Shown here: positions 54,879 to 63,426 of the stretch, piece by piece
Layout of the letters: the number at the start of each line of letters is the position of its first letter
How positions within the stretch are numbered: the first letter of the stretch is position 1
NCBI GenBank assembly: GCA_016719615.1
Contig: JADJYQ010000001.1
Location: 1,028,501 to 1,092,500, forward strand
Direction: 5' to 3'
DNA length: 64,000 nucleotides
Source of the DNA: Saprospiraceae bacterium
GTDB lineage: Bacteria; Bacteroidota; Bacteroidia; Chitinophagales; Saprospiraceae
Notes under the pieces: generated by a model
Told to the model about the DNA's origin: nothing
Database searches by the model: none
What the model saw: only the letters and a program-made list of their open reading frames with translations
Program-made: the position numbers and the translations under genes

Positions 54879-54912
54879 GTTTCCCGCAGATTTGCGCAGA
54901 TCTGCGGGAAAC
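54879..54912. repeat. CGCAGATT-type hairpin, perfect copy
   Basis: GTTTCCCGCAGA (54879-54890) and TCTGCGGGAAAC (54901-54912) are exact 12-bp inverted arms around TTTGCGCAGA. It sits directly after the stop side of the cotH gene, upstream of the propeller gene on the same strand. It is the most regular member of the dispersed family (8771, 16798, 45399). Confidence 0.75.
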
Positions 54913-54931
54913 AAATCGAAATGTTGAATCA

Positions 54932-57655
54932 TTAATCGACGATAACCTTAAATACATATCCTCTCGAATCGGAAAACAAGTTTCCAAAATAAACTCCTTT
55001 AGGCAAATGTTCAATTTGAATCGTTTTTGTTTCAGGAATTCCAACATTTCGGTAAAACGAATAGACCAATGCCCCTGTACCGGAATAGAACATCAGGGAT
55101 TTTATAGAATGCTCACTGCTAATCTCGAATGTACCGGAATTGGGATTCGGCGATATGCGTACTTTATTTGAATGAAGGTCTGAAATGCCTACAGGACTGC
55201 AAATCACTTCAAATAGTTTCTTGCAACCGTTGCTATCCGTCACTTCAAGAGTTACCAATTTTTCAAGAGTTTCAAGTGTATCCGATTGACTACCTGTACT
55301 CCACAGATACGTATAGATTTGAGCAGGGTCTGAAGGAATGAAATAGAATTTACAAGTTTGTCCTAAAGCTCCGGGTTCTGTGCCAATTTTTCCTTGAATT
55401 TCTTGATGTTGAACAATTTCCTTGGATTGGCTTGCTGTGCATCCGAATTCATTGGTAATTTTTAAGCTGTATTGGCCGGAAGCAGTCACTTGTATCGAAG
55501 ATGTGCTGTCGCCGGTATTCCACAAATGCCTGTCTGAAGAATTTGAGCTCAACACAATGCTGTCATTCGGACAAATGCCGAAGGGTCCGGAAATGTGAAC
55601 CTGGGGCAAAGGATTTACCTGGACAGAAAAGACATTACTAACGATCGTTTGTAAAGCACAATTTAAATCAATCCTGATGTTAAACGATCCTGGATTTGTG
55701 AATTTCAACAATAAATTGTGATTTTGGTACAATGTACTATTTCCCCAACTGCTATTCAGTTGGAGTCCATATAGAGGATATCCCAAATTCGATAAATAGG
55801 AATCGTGTAATACCAGGCTGTCCCCAGCGCAAATTTGGAAACTGTCTATTCCAATCCAATCATTTATAAGAATTATAGGACTATTTTGTGCTACTTGTAT
55901 GACCCGATGATTTCGGTTTAGATTATAATCATTGTCGTTGGGTAAAGCAATTTTTTCTTTACTCATCAAAAAAGACAATGCATCATAACGAACGACGAGA
56001 TAATACGATAAATTTGGAATTGACTTTGGAAATAATACGCCGACATTAAAATTGGTATCTACCAAAACGCTGTCGGATCTCAGCAGCGCAGCCCGTCTTT
56101 CAATTATTAATGTGGAATCATTGCCATCGCGCAATTCAACCAAGACCCAACGCAAAATATTTTGTGGAAAGCTGTTCACAGATTCTGCACCAGCATAGTT
56201 AAAAGGCGAAGTATGAAAGGCTTGTGTTTTTGTAAGCATGGGCCTTACACCTGTAAAACATTCCGGGTCGAGCGGAATCTCTATTTTAGCAATAGGAGGT
56301 GGTGGAATGCATCTACCGATTAAATTTGCATCCATCCAGTTGAGTCTATTGCGTATCCATGTTTTAAACAGGTTCATTTCATCGTTATAAGAACTGGCTA
56401 TGTATGCATTAAATCCACCGGGATTTGTTCCAAGGATTTTCCATTTGGTAAAATGTCTTTTTTGTGGAATATCAAGGGTATCAAATGCATATCGGTTGAG
56501 ATATTGAAAAAGATAATTTGTGTCCATAATTGTTTTGCGCAATTCTAGATACCGGCATTTTAAAGCATTGGCATAGTTGCTGTCCTGAAGCAATCTTCTC
56601 CACATGATTGGAGTAGGCAATGTTGCTGGAACACATCCGTCGTACATCCATCCCGTGGTTTGGGCTCCCGAGCAAAAGCTGGCATTGCCAAATGCGAAAT
56701 TATAATCCCAAACCGGGCCTGCTTTTAACTGTCCTTTACTGCCATCGGCTTCCAGTTTTTCCTTATAGAAAAAACTGCTGGCTTTGTAGGCATCGATATT
56801 GCGGGAGAGTTCAGTCAATATAAAATAATCGATGAAGGAATTTACACTTAAATATTTTCGATATCCGTTTTTAGGATCTGCAAATCCTGTAGATGAAATC
56901 GACAATTCTAAGGTATCAATAAAACTGCGAATGTAATTTTGTTGTTTAAGTTTGATATCATCCGCTTCCGGATAGTGAAATAACCAATTGATATCTGAAT
57001 TGGTCGTTGACTTGACTTTAGAAATAAAACTCAAATCTGCGGCATTGTTTTTCTTATCGATCTTCATGATATAACCTCCGGTCAGGTCCCGACCTGTTGT
57101 ATCTTCAGTTGTGAGCTTTGCGATATCTACCCGGTCAGCGCCTCTTTTGATCGACTCCATCATGATATAGACTCCTACATATTCGTTGTTGAGTATAACT
57201 TCACAAAATCGGGTTCGAGGACCCCAATGCCCCATGTTGTTCCATAAATGGTACGTCAATACATTTCTCAACATACTAATGTCATTATAAGGCGCATACA
57301 GGATCCAATCTTCTTCGGCGGGCATGCCCATTATAGAAGCATCGATATCATCTCCATTGGTGCTGTCGCGCAATTCAATGCCATATTGTTTTTGTGGATA
57401 GAATTGGGAACTGTTTCCCCGGATCTCAATCGCAATGAAATTATTGTAATTGAATTTGAAATCTTTGATTCTGTTTATTTCTCCTGGCCCATTATCAATG
57501 ATCTTCATGTGTGCCAGGATTTTGGGTTCGTTAGTTATGGTTTGGCCGCGGGTGTCGATGATACAAATGGGCAGATTCGAGGAGTCCAGTTTTACGATTT
57601 GGGCGTGGATGTATAAGCTCCACATCAAGAGCAATGCAATCGTTTTAAATTTCAT
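54932..57655 (-). CDS. secreted CotH-kinase-family protein with T9SS type A domain
   Basis: The product is 907 aa from the ATG at 57655. Signal peptide 1-18. Residues 70-400 are the CotH domain: IRGNSSQFYPQKQYGIELRD, YDISMLRNVLTYHLW-like segment, YVGVYIMMESIKRGADRVDI and the catalytic-region GPVWDYNFAFGN. CotH proteins phosphorylate serines on spore-coat proteins in Bacillus; the secreted Bacteroidota members are untested. Residues 600-800 hold Ig-like repeats (LWNTGDSTSSIQVTASGQYS). The end (VRISPNPNSGTFEISSEHSI to PKGVYFGNLFSDSRGYVFKV) is the sorting domain. Confidence 0.92.
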   Translation of the reverse strand: MKFKTIALLLMWSLYIHAQIVKLDSSNLPICIIDTRGQTITNEPKILAHMKIIDNGPGEINRIKDFKFNYNNFIAIEIRGNSSQFYPQKQYGIELRDSTNGDDIDASIMGMPAEEDWILYAPYNDISMLRNVLTYHLWNNMGHWGPRTRFCEVILNNEYVGVYIMMESIKRGADRVDIAKLTTEDTTGRDLTGGYIMKIDKKNNAADLSFISKVKSTTNSDINWLFHYPEADDIKLKQQNYIRSFIDTLELSISSTGFADPKNGYRKYLSVNSFIDYFILTELSRNIDAYKASSFFYKEKLEADGSKGQLKAGPVWDYNFAFGNASFCSGAQTTGWMYDGCVPATLPTPIMWRRLLQDSNYANALKCRYLELRKTIMDTNYLFQYLNRYAFDTLDIPQKRHFTKWKILGTNPGGFNAYIASSYNDEMNLFKTWIRNRLNWMDANLIGRCIPPPPIAKIEIPLDPECFTGVRPMLTKTQAFHTSPFNYAGAESVNSFPQNILRWVLVELRDGNDSTLIIERRAALLRSDSVLVDTNFNVGVLFPKSIPNLSYYLVVRYDALSFLMSKEKIALPNDNDYNLNRNHRVIQVAQNSPIILINDWIGIDSFQICAGDSLVLHDSYLSNLGYPLYGLQLNSSWGNSTLYQNHNLLLKFTNPGSFNIRIDLNCALQTIVSNVFSVQVNPLPQVHISGPFGICPNDSIVLSSNSSDRHLWNTGDSTSSIQVTASGQYSLKITNEFGCTASQSKEIVQHQEIQGKIGTEPGALGQTCKFYFIPSDPAQIYTYLWSTGSQSDTLETLEKLVTLEVTDSNGCKKLFEVICSPVGISDLHSNKVRISPNPNSGTFEISSEHSIKSLMFYSGTGALVYSFYRNVGIPETKTIQIEHLPKGVYFGNLFSDSRGYVFKVIVD

Positions 57656-57812
57656 AAATTTCAATTTCACACTTTATCTTTCAAATGTAGGATTATTTTA
57701 TCAAATACTGTAAATCGTCTGATGGCCAGCTTATTTTTTTGAATTTGCATAATGATGATGTAATCTTTGGCGAAAAATTATTATTTAAGTTTTCGTAAGT
57801 AGCAGAAGCGAC

Positions 57813-57840
57813 TTTAATACAGTACATTTAAGTACATTTG
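57813..57840 (+). promoter_or_regulatory. putative promoter before DKNYY gene
   Basis: TTTA (57813-57816) and TACATTTG (57833-57840) are 16 bp apart. The first ATG is at 57860, so the leader would be about 13 bases. TACATTTAAGTACATTTG contains a direct repeat of the -7 box. Confidence 0.45.
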
Positions 57841-57859
57841 CTTTACATAGATAAAATTC

Positions 57860-58924
57860 ATGAATACTATTTTTACTACAATTTGCTTGCTTATTATTAT
57901 TGGCTTATTTATATTTTTTAGTTGCCAACCGAAGAGCCAATCTAAATCCAAAACAAATAACATCGGAGATTTTACAATTCAAGGTAATAAGGTCTATTAC
58001 AAGGATACAGAAATATCCGGAATGGAAGCGAATACTTTTAAGCTTATTGATGAATACTATGCCAGGGATGCTAATGTTATATTGTGGTATGATACCTACA
58101 GAAGCAGCAGTGATTATTTTATTTCAAAAAAAATAAGAACCAAAATCATGCAAGTGGCTTCAGTGGATGCCTTCCAATCACTTGGATATGGGTATGCAAA
58201 AGATGATACCAACTTATTTCTCAATGGGGATAAAGTTTACATTAAGGACCTGGTAAGTTTTCGCATGTTGAATGATTTCGTCTATGCCGATCAGTATCAT
58301 GTGTACTTATATGACAAAATAGTAGATGGAATAGACGGGGCTAGTTTTCAGTTGGGAGACCTTCATTACGCTTCTGATGCGACCCAGCATTTTTTGATTC
58401 GAACAGACGAGTTTGGAAAGAAGCATTTTTCGAAAATAGATTGCGATTATTCAAGTTTTGAAATTTTAGAATATCCTTACGCCAAGGATAAAGTAAATGT
58501 ATATTATGAAGGGAAAAAAGTAAAAGGCCTGAATTCCGCCCGGTTTAGACTATTGGGGCACGGATATTTGACAGACGGTGAATTCATATTTTATAGAAAT
58601 AAACCATTGTCTGGTGCTGACGCTGCTTCCTTTCACGTATTTCAGGAGAATGAAAATTTTTTAGGAGAACAGGTCGTGGCGCGGGACAAAAACAAAATTT
58701 ACATCCAAGACAAACCACATGCAGACGCAGATGTAGAATCTTTTAAAATTCTAAATGAAAATTACAATAGGGATCGTAAAAATGTTTATTTTATAGATAA
58801 AAGGATAAAGGGTGCAGACCCGGAAAGTTTTGAAGTCTTGCCTCATGCCATCGGAGAGACGGATGCGAGAGATTCCAAATATAATTATTTTGAAGGCAAG
58901 AATATGGGCGTTCGGCAGGATTAA
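57860..58924 (+). CDS. DKNYY-family lipoprotein
   Basis: The product is 354 aa. Lipoprotein signal with Cys22 (LLIIIGLFIFFSC). The rest consists of seven or so repeats of the DKNYY module, each with a YAKDDTNLFLNGDKVYIKDL or YAKDKVNVYYEGKKVKGLNS pattern and the phrase A-x-S-F-x-x-L at the turn. The family is found on the surfaces of Gram-negatives and has no known ligand. It stands alone with its own promoter box upstream. Confidence 0.93.
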   Translation: MNTIFTTICLLIIIGLFIFFSCQPKSQSKSKTNNIGDFTIQGNKVYYKDTEISGMEANTFKLIDEYYARDANVILWYDTYRSSSDYFISKKIRTKIMQVASVDAFQSLGYGYAKDDTNLFLNGDKVYIKDLVSFRMLNDFVYADQYHVYLYDKIVDGIDGASFQLGDLHYASDATQHFLIRTDEFGKKHFSKIDCDYSSFEILEYPYAKDKVNVYYEGKKVKGLNSARFRLLGHGYLTDGEFIFYRNKPLSGADAASFHVFQENENFLGEQVVARDKNKIYIQDKPHADADVESFKILNENYNRDRKNVYFIDKRIKGADPESFEVLPHAIGETDARDSKYNYFEGKNMGVRQD

Positions 58925-59227
58925 AGGATTTTAAAATATCCTGAAACTCAGAGCATATTTTAATTTCTTTTTTATTTTAAAGTTCTAAAACTTTTAATGA
59001 AAATGCGCTTATACTGTAAGCGGTATGCAGGCTATCCAAAGATTGAAAAGCCATTTCAAAGCGACCCATCTTTTATTGCGTATTTAATTTTGTTTTAACA
59101 CTTTCAATTCATCCTAAAATTGATTTATCTTTGATAGGAAACCTGGCAGCTTTAAATGGACCTGGAGACTATTTTATAATGAGAATTCTTTTGGGATAAT
59201 TGCTTTTTAATAATTTAAATTTAGTAT
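58925..59227. other. gene-free stretch with a promoter box
   Basis: This 303-bp spacer contains a single TATCTTTG box and no other recognised feature. Confidence 0.45.
59126..59133 (+). promoter_or_regulatory. -7 promoter box before beta-helix gene
   Basis: TATCTTTG matches TAnnTTTG, about 95 bp before the ATG at 59228. No convincing -33 box at the usual distance. Confidence 0.35.
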
Positions 59228-60915
59228 ATGATGAGAGGAGTTTTTTTTATACTGTTTATTTTCTCCAGTGGTAGTTTGTTATGGGCTGCAAGTTTTTTTG
59301 TTTCTCCGTCCGGTTCTACCTCAGGCGATGGAAGTTTTCAAAAGCCATGGACCTTACAGTTTGCCTTAAATCACCCGATGGCTGTATTGCCGGGTGATAC
59401 TATTTGGTTGAAAGCTGGTGTGTATTTGAATTCTTTTGATTCACAATCTTCCTTTAGTTGTTTCACAAATGGGACAGACAAGGCGCCTATCATATTTAGA
59501 AATTACAATAACGAGAGAGCCATCCTGGATGGAAATATAGTGTATACACTTTATTCAGGTTTTGGAAACTGCAGTTATACCTGGTTCTGGGGTATAGAAG
59601 TTCGAAATTCTATGTCGGTCAGCCGAAATCAGAATATCGGTGGCGGGGTAACCTGCACCGCCGAAAACATGAAATTCATTAACATGATTATTTATGACAC
59701 GGGCCACGGATTAGATGTTTGGAAGACTGCAAAAAACACGGATGTCTATGGTTGCATCATATATCATATCGGGAATAATCTAAACAACAATGGAAATCTC
59801 GAAGGGCATGGCCATGGATTGTATTTGCAAAATGATACCTTCGGAATGAAGAAGATTCATAACAATATCATTTTTAATACCTATGGCAATGGGATTAAAA
59901 TATGGCAAACTACGACGACTGCTGCAATTGGAAATTTTGACATTCAAAAAATATTTTATTTAATGGAGGGGCGGCTTCTGAAAATTTGGGTGGCGTTGGC
60001 AATAATTCTAGGACGCATAATTTTTTTGTACTTTCTAATGGCTCGAATAATCCCCTGTTGAATACGGTCATTAAACATAATTATACTTATGCAGGAACGA
60101 ATATGCCACGCCCGTCTGTGAACGCATTTGGATTGAACCATGGGGTTCGCAATTTTATTTTGGATAGCAACTACCTGACTTGTCAGACACGTTTGGGTTT
60201 TAATAATACGCCCATTTTTGATGCTTCTGTAAAAGGAAATAAAATTATGGCAGGAATACCCGCAGTTTATGGTTATTATTTATGGGGGTTTACCCAAACG
60301 GATTTTCCATTGAATGATTACTTTCCGGAGAAACCCAAGCAAGGGCCGGAATATTTTATTATCCCGAATGGATTTGACCCCAATCGAAGCCATTTGGTCA
60401 TATACAACTGGGATAGCGCATCGACAGTGAATGTAGATGTAAGTGCAGCAAATGTGTCAGAAGGGGAGACTTTTTATCTTGTAAATGTTTTGGATTGTTT
60501 CAGCGATACGATTAAAGTTGTATGTCCGGCAAACAAAAGAATTGATGTGCCAATGACTGGAATGTCCTTTATTTATCCGAATGCTTCGACCCAAATTCCT
60601 GCCACCCCGTTTCCAGAATTTGGTGTGTTTATCCTTATTAAGAAATCTCAAAAGTTTGTAAAAAATTTTGAATTTATTCCGGAGTCATCAGAAATTAGGG
60701 TAATACCAAATCCTAGTTCCGGAAAAATAGAAATCAATAAGCTTCAAAATGCATTGGCCCTGGTTCTAGAAAATAATTCCGGAGTGCCCATTCTTAGTTA
60801 TAGCAATATTGCAGAACAATTGACCATTGATTTGAGCCCATATCCGAAGGGGATGTATTTGTTAAGGATCATTTATAAGCACAAAACGATAAACAAATGG
60901 GTGCTGCTTCTTTAA
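59228..60915 (+). CDS. secreted right-handed beta-helix protein with T9SS type A domain, frame broken by one base
   Basis: Two frames join when one A is added to the A6 run at 59946-59951: the join reads IGNFDIQKNILFNGGAASEN and LGGVGNNSRTHNFFVLSNGS. The product is then about 562 aa. Signal peptide 1-20. Residues 22-330 form a pectate-lyase-like beta-helix: FVSPSGSTSGDGSFQKPWTL, VLPGDTIWLKAGVYLNSFD and GHGHGLYLQNDTFGMKKIHN. No lyase active-site residues can be named. A linker and beta-sandwich follow, then a sorting domain from IRVIPNPSSGKIEINKLQ to PKGMYLLRIIYKHKTINKWV. Cargo of T9SS, possibly acting on polysaccharides. Confidence 0.82.
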
Positions 60916-61047
60916 ATTGGAAATAAATGTAATTAGAAGATATGTTTAGTAATTGATAGTTGGGACCAGTATAAACCAATCTGAAGTGTATATCCAGCAT
61001 TTATTTTTATGAATTAACTTTTATCAGGATCTAACTTATTCTTGAGT

Positions 61048-61512
61048 ATGGAAATTTCTAAAATGATCTCAAAACATCTTCGCGAAGTATATTTTGGTGG
61101 TAATTGGACTTGCGTGAATTTTAAAGAAGTATTAAATGATGTGGACTGGACTCAAGCTACCAGGCAAGTAAATGATATGAATACGATAGCAGTCCTCATG
61201 CATCATGTAAGTTATTATGTGACAGCTCAAATAGAAGTGTTGAAAGGAAATCCTTTGAATGCAAAGGATGCAGACAGTTTTGACCATCCTCCAATCCATG
61301 CACAAAAGGATTGGGATCAAATGTTGGACTCCATTTGGAGAAATGTCGAAAACTTGGCTCAGTTGATTGAAGTATTGCCAACGTCAACTTTGACACAAGT
61401 TTTTCAGAACGAAAAGTATGGACATTATTATAGAAATTTACAGGGAGCCATCGAACATGCACATTATCATCTCGGGCAGATAGTCCTGCTTAAGAAATTA
61501 TTGAAACAATAG
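61048..61512 (+). CDS. DinB/DUF1572-family protein
   Basis: The product is 154 aa from the ATG at 61048; a TTG two codons before is less likely. It is a four-helix DinB-like bundle: KHLREVYFGGNWTCVNFKEV, VNDMNTIAVLMHHVSYYVTA, QIEVLKGNPLNAKDADSF and QGAIEHAHYHLGQIVLLKKL. The helix-bound metal histidines are present (MHHVSYY, and the EHAHYHLGQ end). Members are damage-inducible proteins or thiol transferases; the reaction here is unknown. Cytoplasmic. Confidence 0.88.
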   Translation: MEISKMISKHLREVYFGGNWTCVNFKEVLNDVDWTQATRQVNDMNTIAVLMHHVSYYVTAQIEVLKGNPLNAKDADSFDHPPIHAQKDWDQMLDSIWRNVENLAQLIEVLPTSTLTQVFQNEKYGHYYRNLQGAIEHAHYHLGQIVLLKKLLKQ

Positions 61513-61676
61513 GCGGAACTAGCAAGAAGCAAATGATTCTTGGTACGGTGAACCTGGCGTTACCGATTGTAGAATTTCCCTTAATATTGTATGAAATTCA
61601 GTAGGGATTAAACATTGTTACCCAGTATTGTCGCTTTGATATATTGGGATTTACCTTAAATTTGAAATCATAAAAA

Positions 61677-62159
61677 ATGCGTTTTACAATAGCTATTTCC
61701 CAAGATCGCACTCCGATTCGGAGAAATTATTGGATTTGGTGCTTTATAACTTTGTTTGGCATTCTTTGGGCGAATACCTTAATAGGCACAACGGATCTTC
61801 ATAATTGGGTGCTGGAAAATACGCTCACGATAGCATTCATCCTTATCTTGATATTTACATTTCAAAAATTTCAATTTAGCGATCTGAGCTACTTGCTCAT
61901 TTTTTTGTATTTGTGCCTGCACGTGTATGGATCAAAATATACCTACGCAGAAAATCCATTGGGGTTTTGCTTGCAGGATTATTTTCACGCTAGCCGCAAT
62001 CATTACGACCGGATCGTTCATTTTAGTTTTGGATTTTTACTGGCTTATCCAATGCGGGAGATGTTTCTCGTTGGTTTAAAATATCCTAAACTCGTTGCAT
62101 GGATATTGCCCATTGAATTGACTTTATCCATTAGTGGATTATATGAACTCGTCGAATGA
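61677..62159 (+). CDS. DUF2238 (YjdF-like) membrane protein, truncated at a conserved Trp
   Basis: The product is 160 aa, against about 200-210 for the family. Four helices are recognisable: NYWIWCFITLFGILWANTLI, LTIAFILILIFTFQKFQFS, SYLLIFLYLCLHVYGSKYTY and HFSFGFLLAYPMREMFLVGL, with the conserved HYDRIVHFSFGF. The frame stops with TGA just where the family has YExxEW. Reading through TGA gives EWFSGAVLAT, but the usual L-G-T-Q-G-x-x-W-D-x-Q-x-D-M end does not follow. It is probably a truncated or decaying copy. Confidence 0.78.
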   Translation: MRFTIAISQDRTPIRRNYWIWCFITLFGILWANTLIGTTDLHNWVLENTLTIAFILILIFTFQKFQFSDLSYLLIFLYLCLHVYGSKYTYAENPLGFCLQDYFHASRNHYDRIVHFSFGFLLAYPMREMFLVGLKYPKLVAWILPIELTLSISGLYELVE

Positions 62160-62608
62160 TTTTCTGGTGCCGTTTTGGCCACAAGCATAGTTTCATTTTC
62201 GAAAAAGGTTTTCAATATCTACGGACCAAAAAATGAATAATCTAGCGGTTTAAATTTTGGAGTAATTGAAATAAAATTTTATTGGGTGAAAGAAAATTCT
62301 TTGTTTCATGAAATATATAGATAACATGGAGAACTGAAGGAATGCAGGATAAGGAAATGAAAAATTGGTAATAAGTCTCAGCGTTGTATGGGAAAAGTTT
62401 GCAGATGATGCCTGATATTGTTTCCAATAGGATTTAAGAGTGTCAATCAAAGCTTGCGCTATTTTAGTATTTCTAGTTAATATTTTCAATAAGCCTGCTA
62501 CATTTATGCTTGAAAATTATATACCTGGATTTGGAAAAGATTGAATTATATAGTAAATTAATTTTGCAGTTTTATGAAGTAGATCCTTAAATAATTATCT
62601 TGGTAAGT
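62160..62608. other. gene-free stretch, remnants of the preceding gene possible
   Basis: The first 60 bp may encode the decayed end of the DUF2238 gene (FSGAVLATSIVSFSKKVFN then stop). The rest shows no convincing gene; two short minus-strand frames of about 60-80 codons have poor composition and overlap each other. Confidence 0.45.
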
Positions 62609-63145
62609 ATGAAAATATTTGTAGAGACCGAACGCTTTATTTTACGGGAAATAGTACCGACTGATATTGAAGGACTTTATGAGTTGGATTCAGATCCTGA
62701 AGTGCACCGCTATCTGGGTAATGAACCTGTAACAGACAAGGATAAATTGAGCAATGTAATTCAACTCATCAGACAACAATATATAGACAACGGGATAGGT
62801 CGGTGGGCCGTTGTGCATAAAAAAACAGAGGAGTTTGTAGGTTGGTCAGGTTTAAAATTGGAACGTAATCTGATTAATGATCACCAAAACTATTATGATC
62901 TAGGATATCGCATTCAGAGAAAGTATTGGGGGCAGGGCATTGCGAGTGAAACTGCTAAAGCAACTTTGAATTTTGGAATTGAGCAGCTTCAGCTTCAGGA
63001 AGTTTTTTCGATTGTGCATTGTGATAATTTAGCGTCACAAGCTGTATTGAATAAATTGGGCTTCGTAAAGGATGGAATTTTCGAATGCGATGGTGAACCA
63101 CATTTTTGGTGCCAACTTAACATCGAAAATTGGCTTAACAAATGA
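62609..63145 (+). CDS. GNAT-family N-acetyltransferase (RimJ/RimL type)
   Basis: The product is 178 aa from the ATG at 62609; a TTG three codons before is weaker. GNAT motifs: FVETERFILREIVPTDIEGL, LYELDSDPEVHRYLGNEPVT, DLGYRIQRKYWGQGIASETA (the acetyl-CoA loop R-x-x-x-W-G-Q-G) and EVFSIVHCDNLASQAVLNKL, then LGFVKDGIF. This is the RimJ/RimL-like group that acetylates protein N-termini, amino acids or antibiotics. The substrate cannot be stated. Cytoplasmic. Confidence 0.93.
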   Translation: MKIFVETERFILREIVPTDIEGLYELDSDPEVHRYLGNEPVTDKDKLSNVIQLIRQQYIDNGIGRWAVVHKKTEEFVGWSGLKLERNLINDHQNYYDLGYRIQRKYWGQGIASETAKATLNFGIEQLQLQEVFSIVHCDNLASQAVLNKLGFVKDGIFECDGEPHFWCQLNIENWLNK

Positions 63146-63426
63146 TATTATAAATGCCAGTTTTAGGCTGCGGTATAAAATTTATGGCCATGGAGCTGGA
63201 CTAAAAAAGCAGGTCAATCATTCTGATTGATTTATAAAATATTAAATTATATAATTGAAATACAGAATGTAATACATGTAATTAGTTATTATATGATTGA
63301 TTTATGAAGATTGTGAAATCCGAAATTCCAATGGGTTTTGCTATTTGGTTAATACTAAATTTAAATGATTATCTAATGGGCCGGACTTATCTTTGATATT
63401 CTTAAAAATTCCATTAGCCATAGGAT

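Noticed and set aside
55630..55660. Further copy of the 20-bp palindrome in the cotH gene
   Set aside because: ACTAACGATCGTTTGTAAAG has too many mismatches to be more than chance within coding DNA.
62242..62489. Two overlapping minus-strand frames
   Set aside because: They overlap in different frames, have no recognised domain and no start context; the region is better read as empty.
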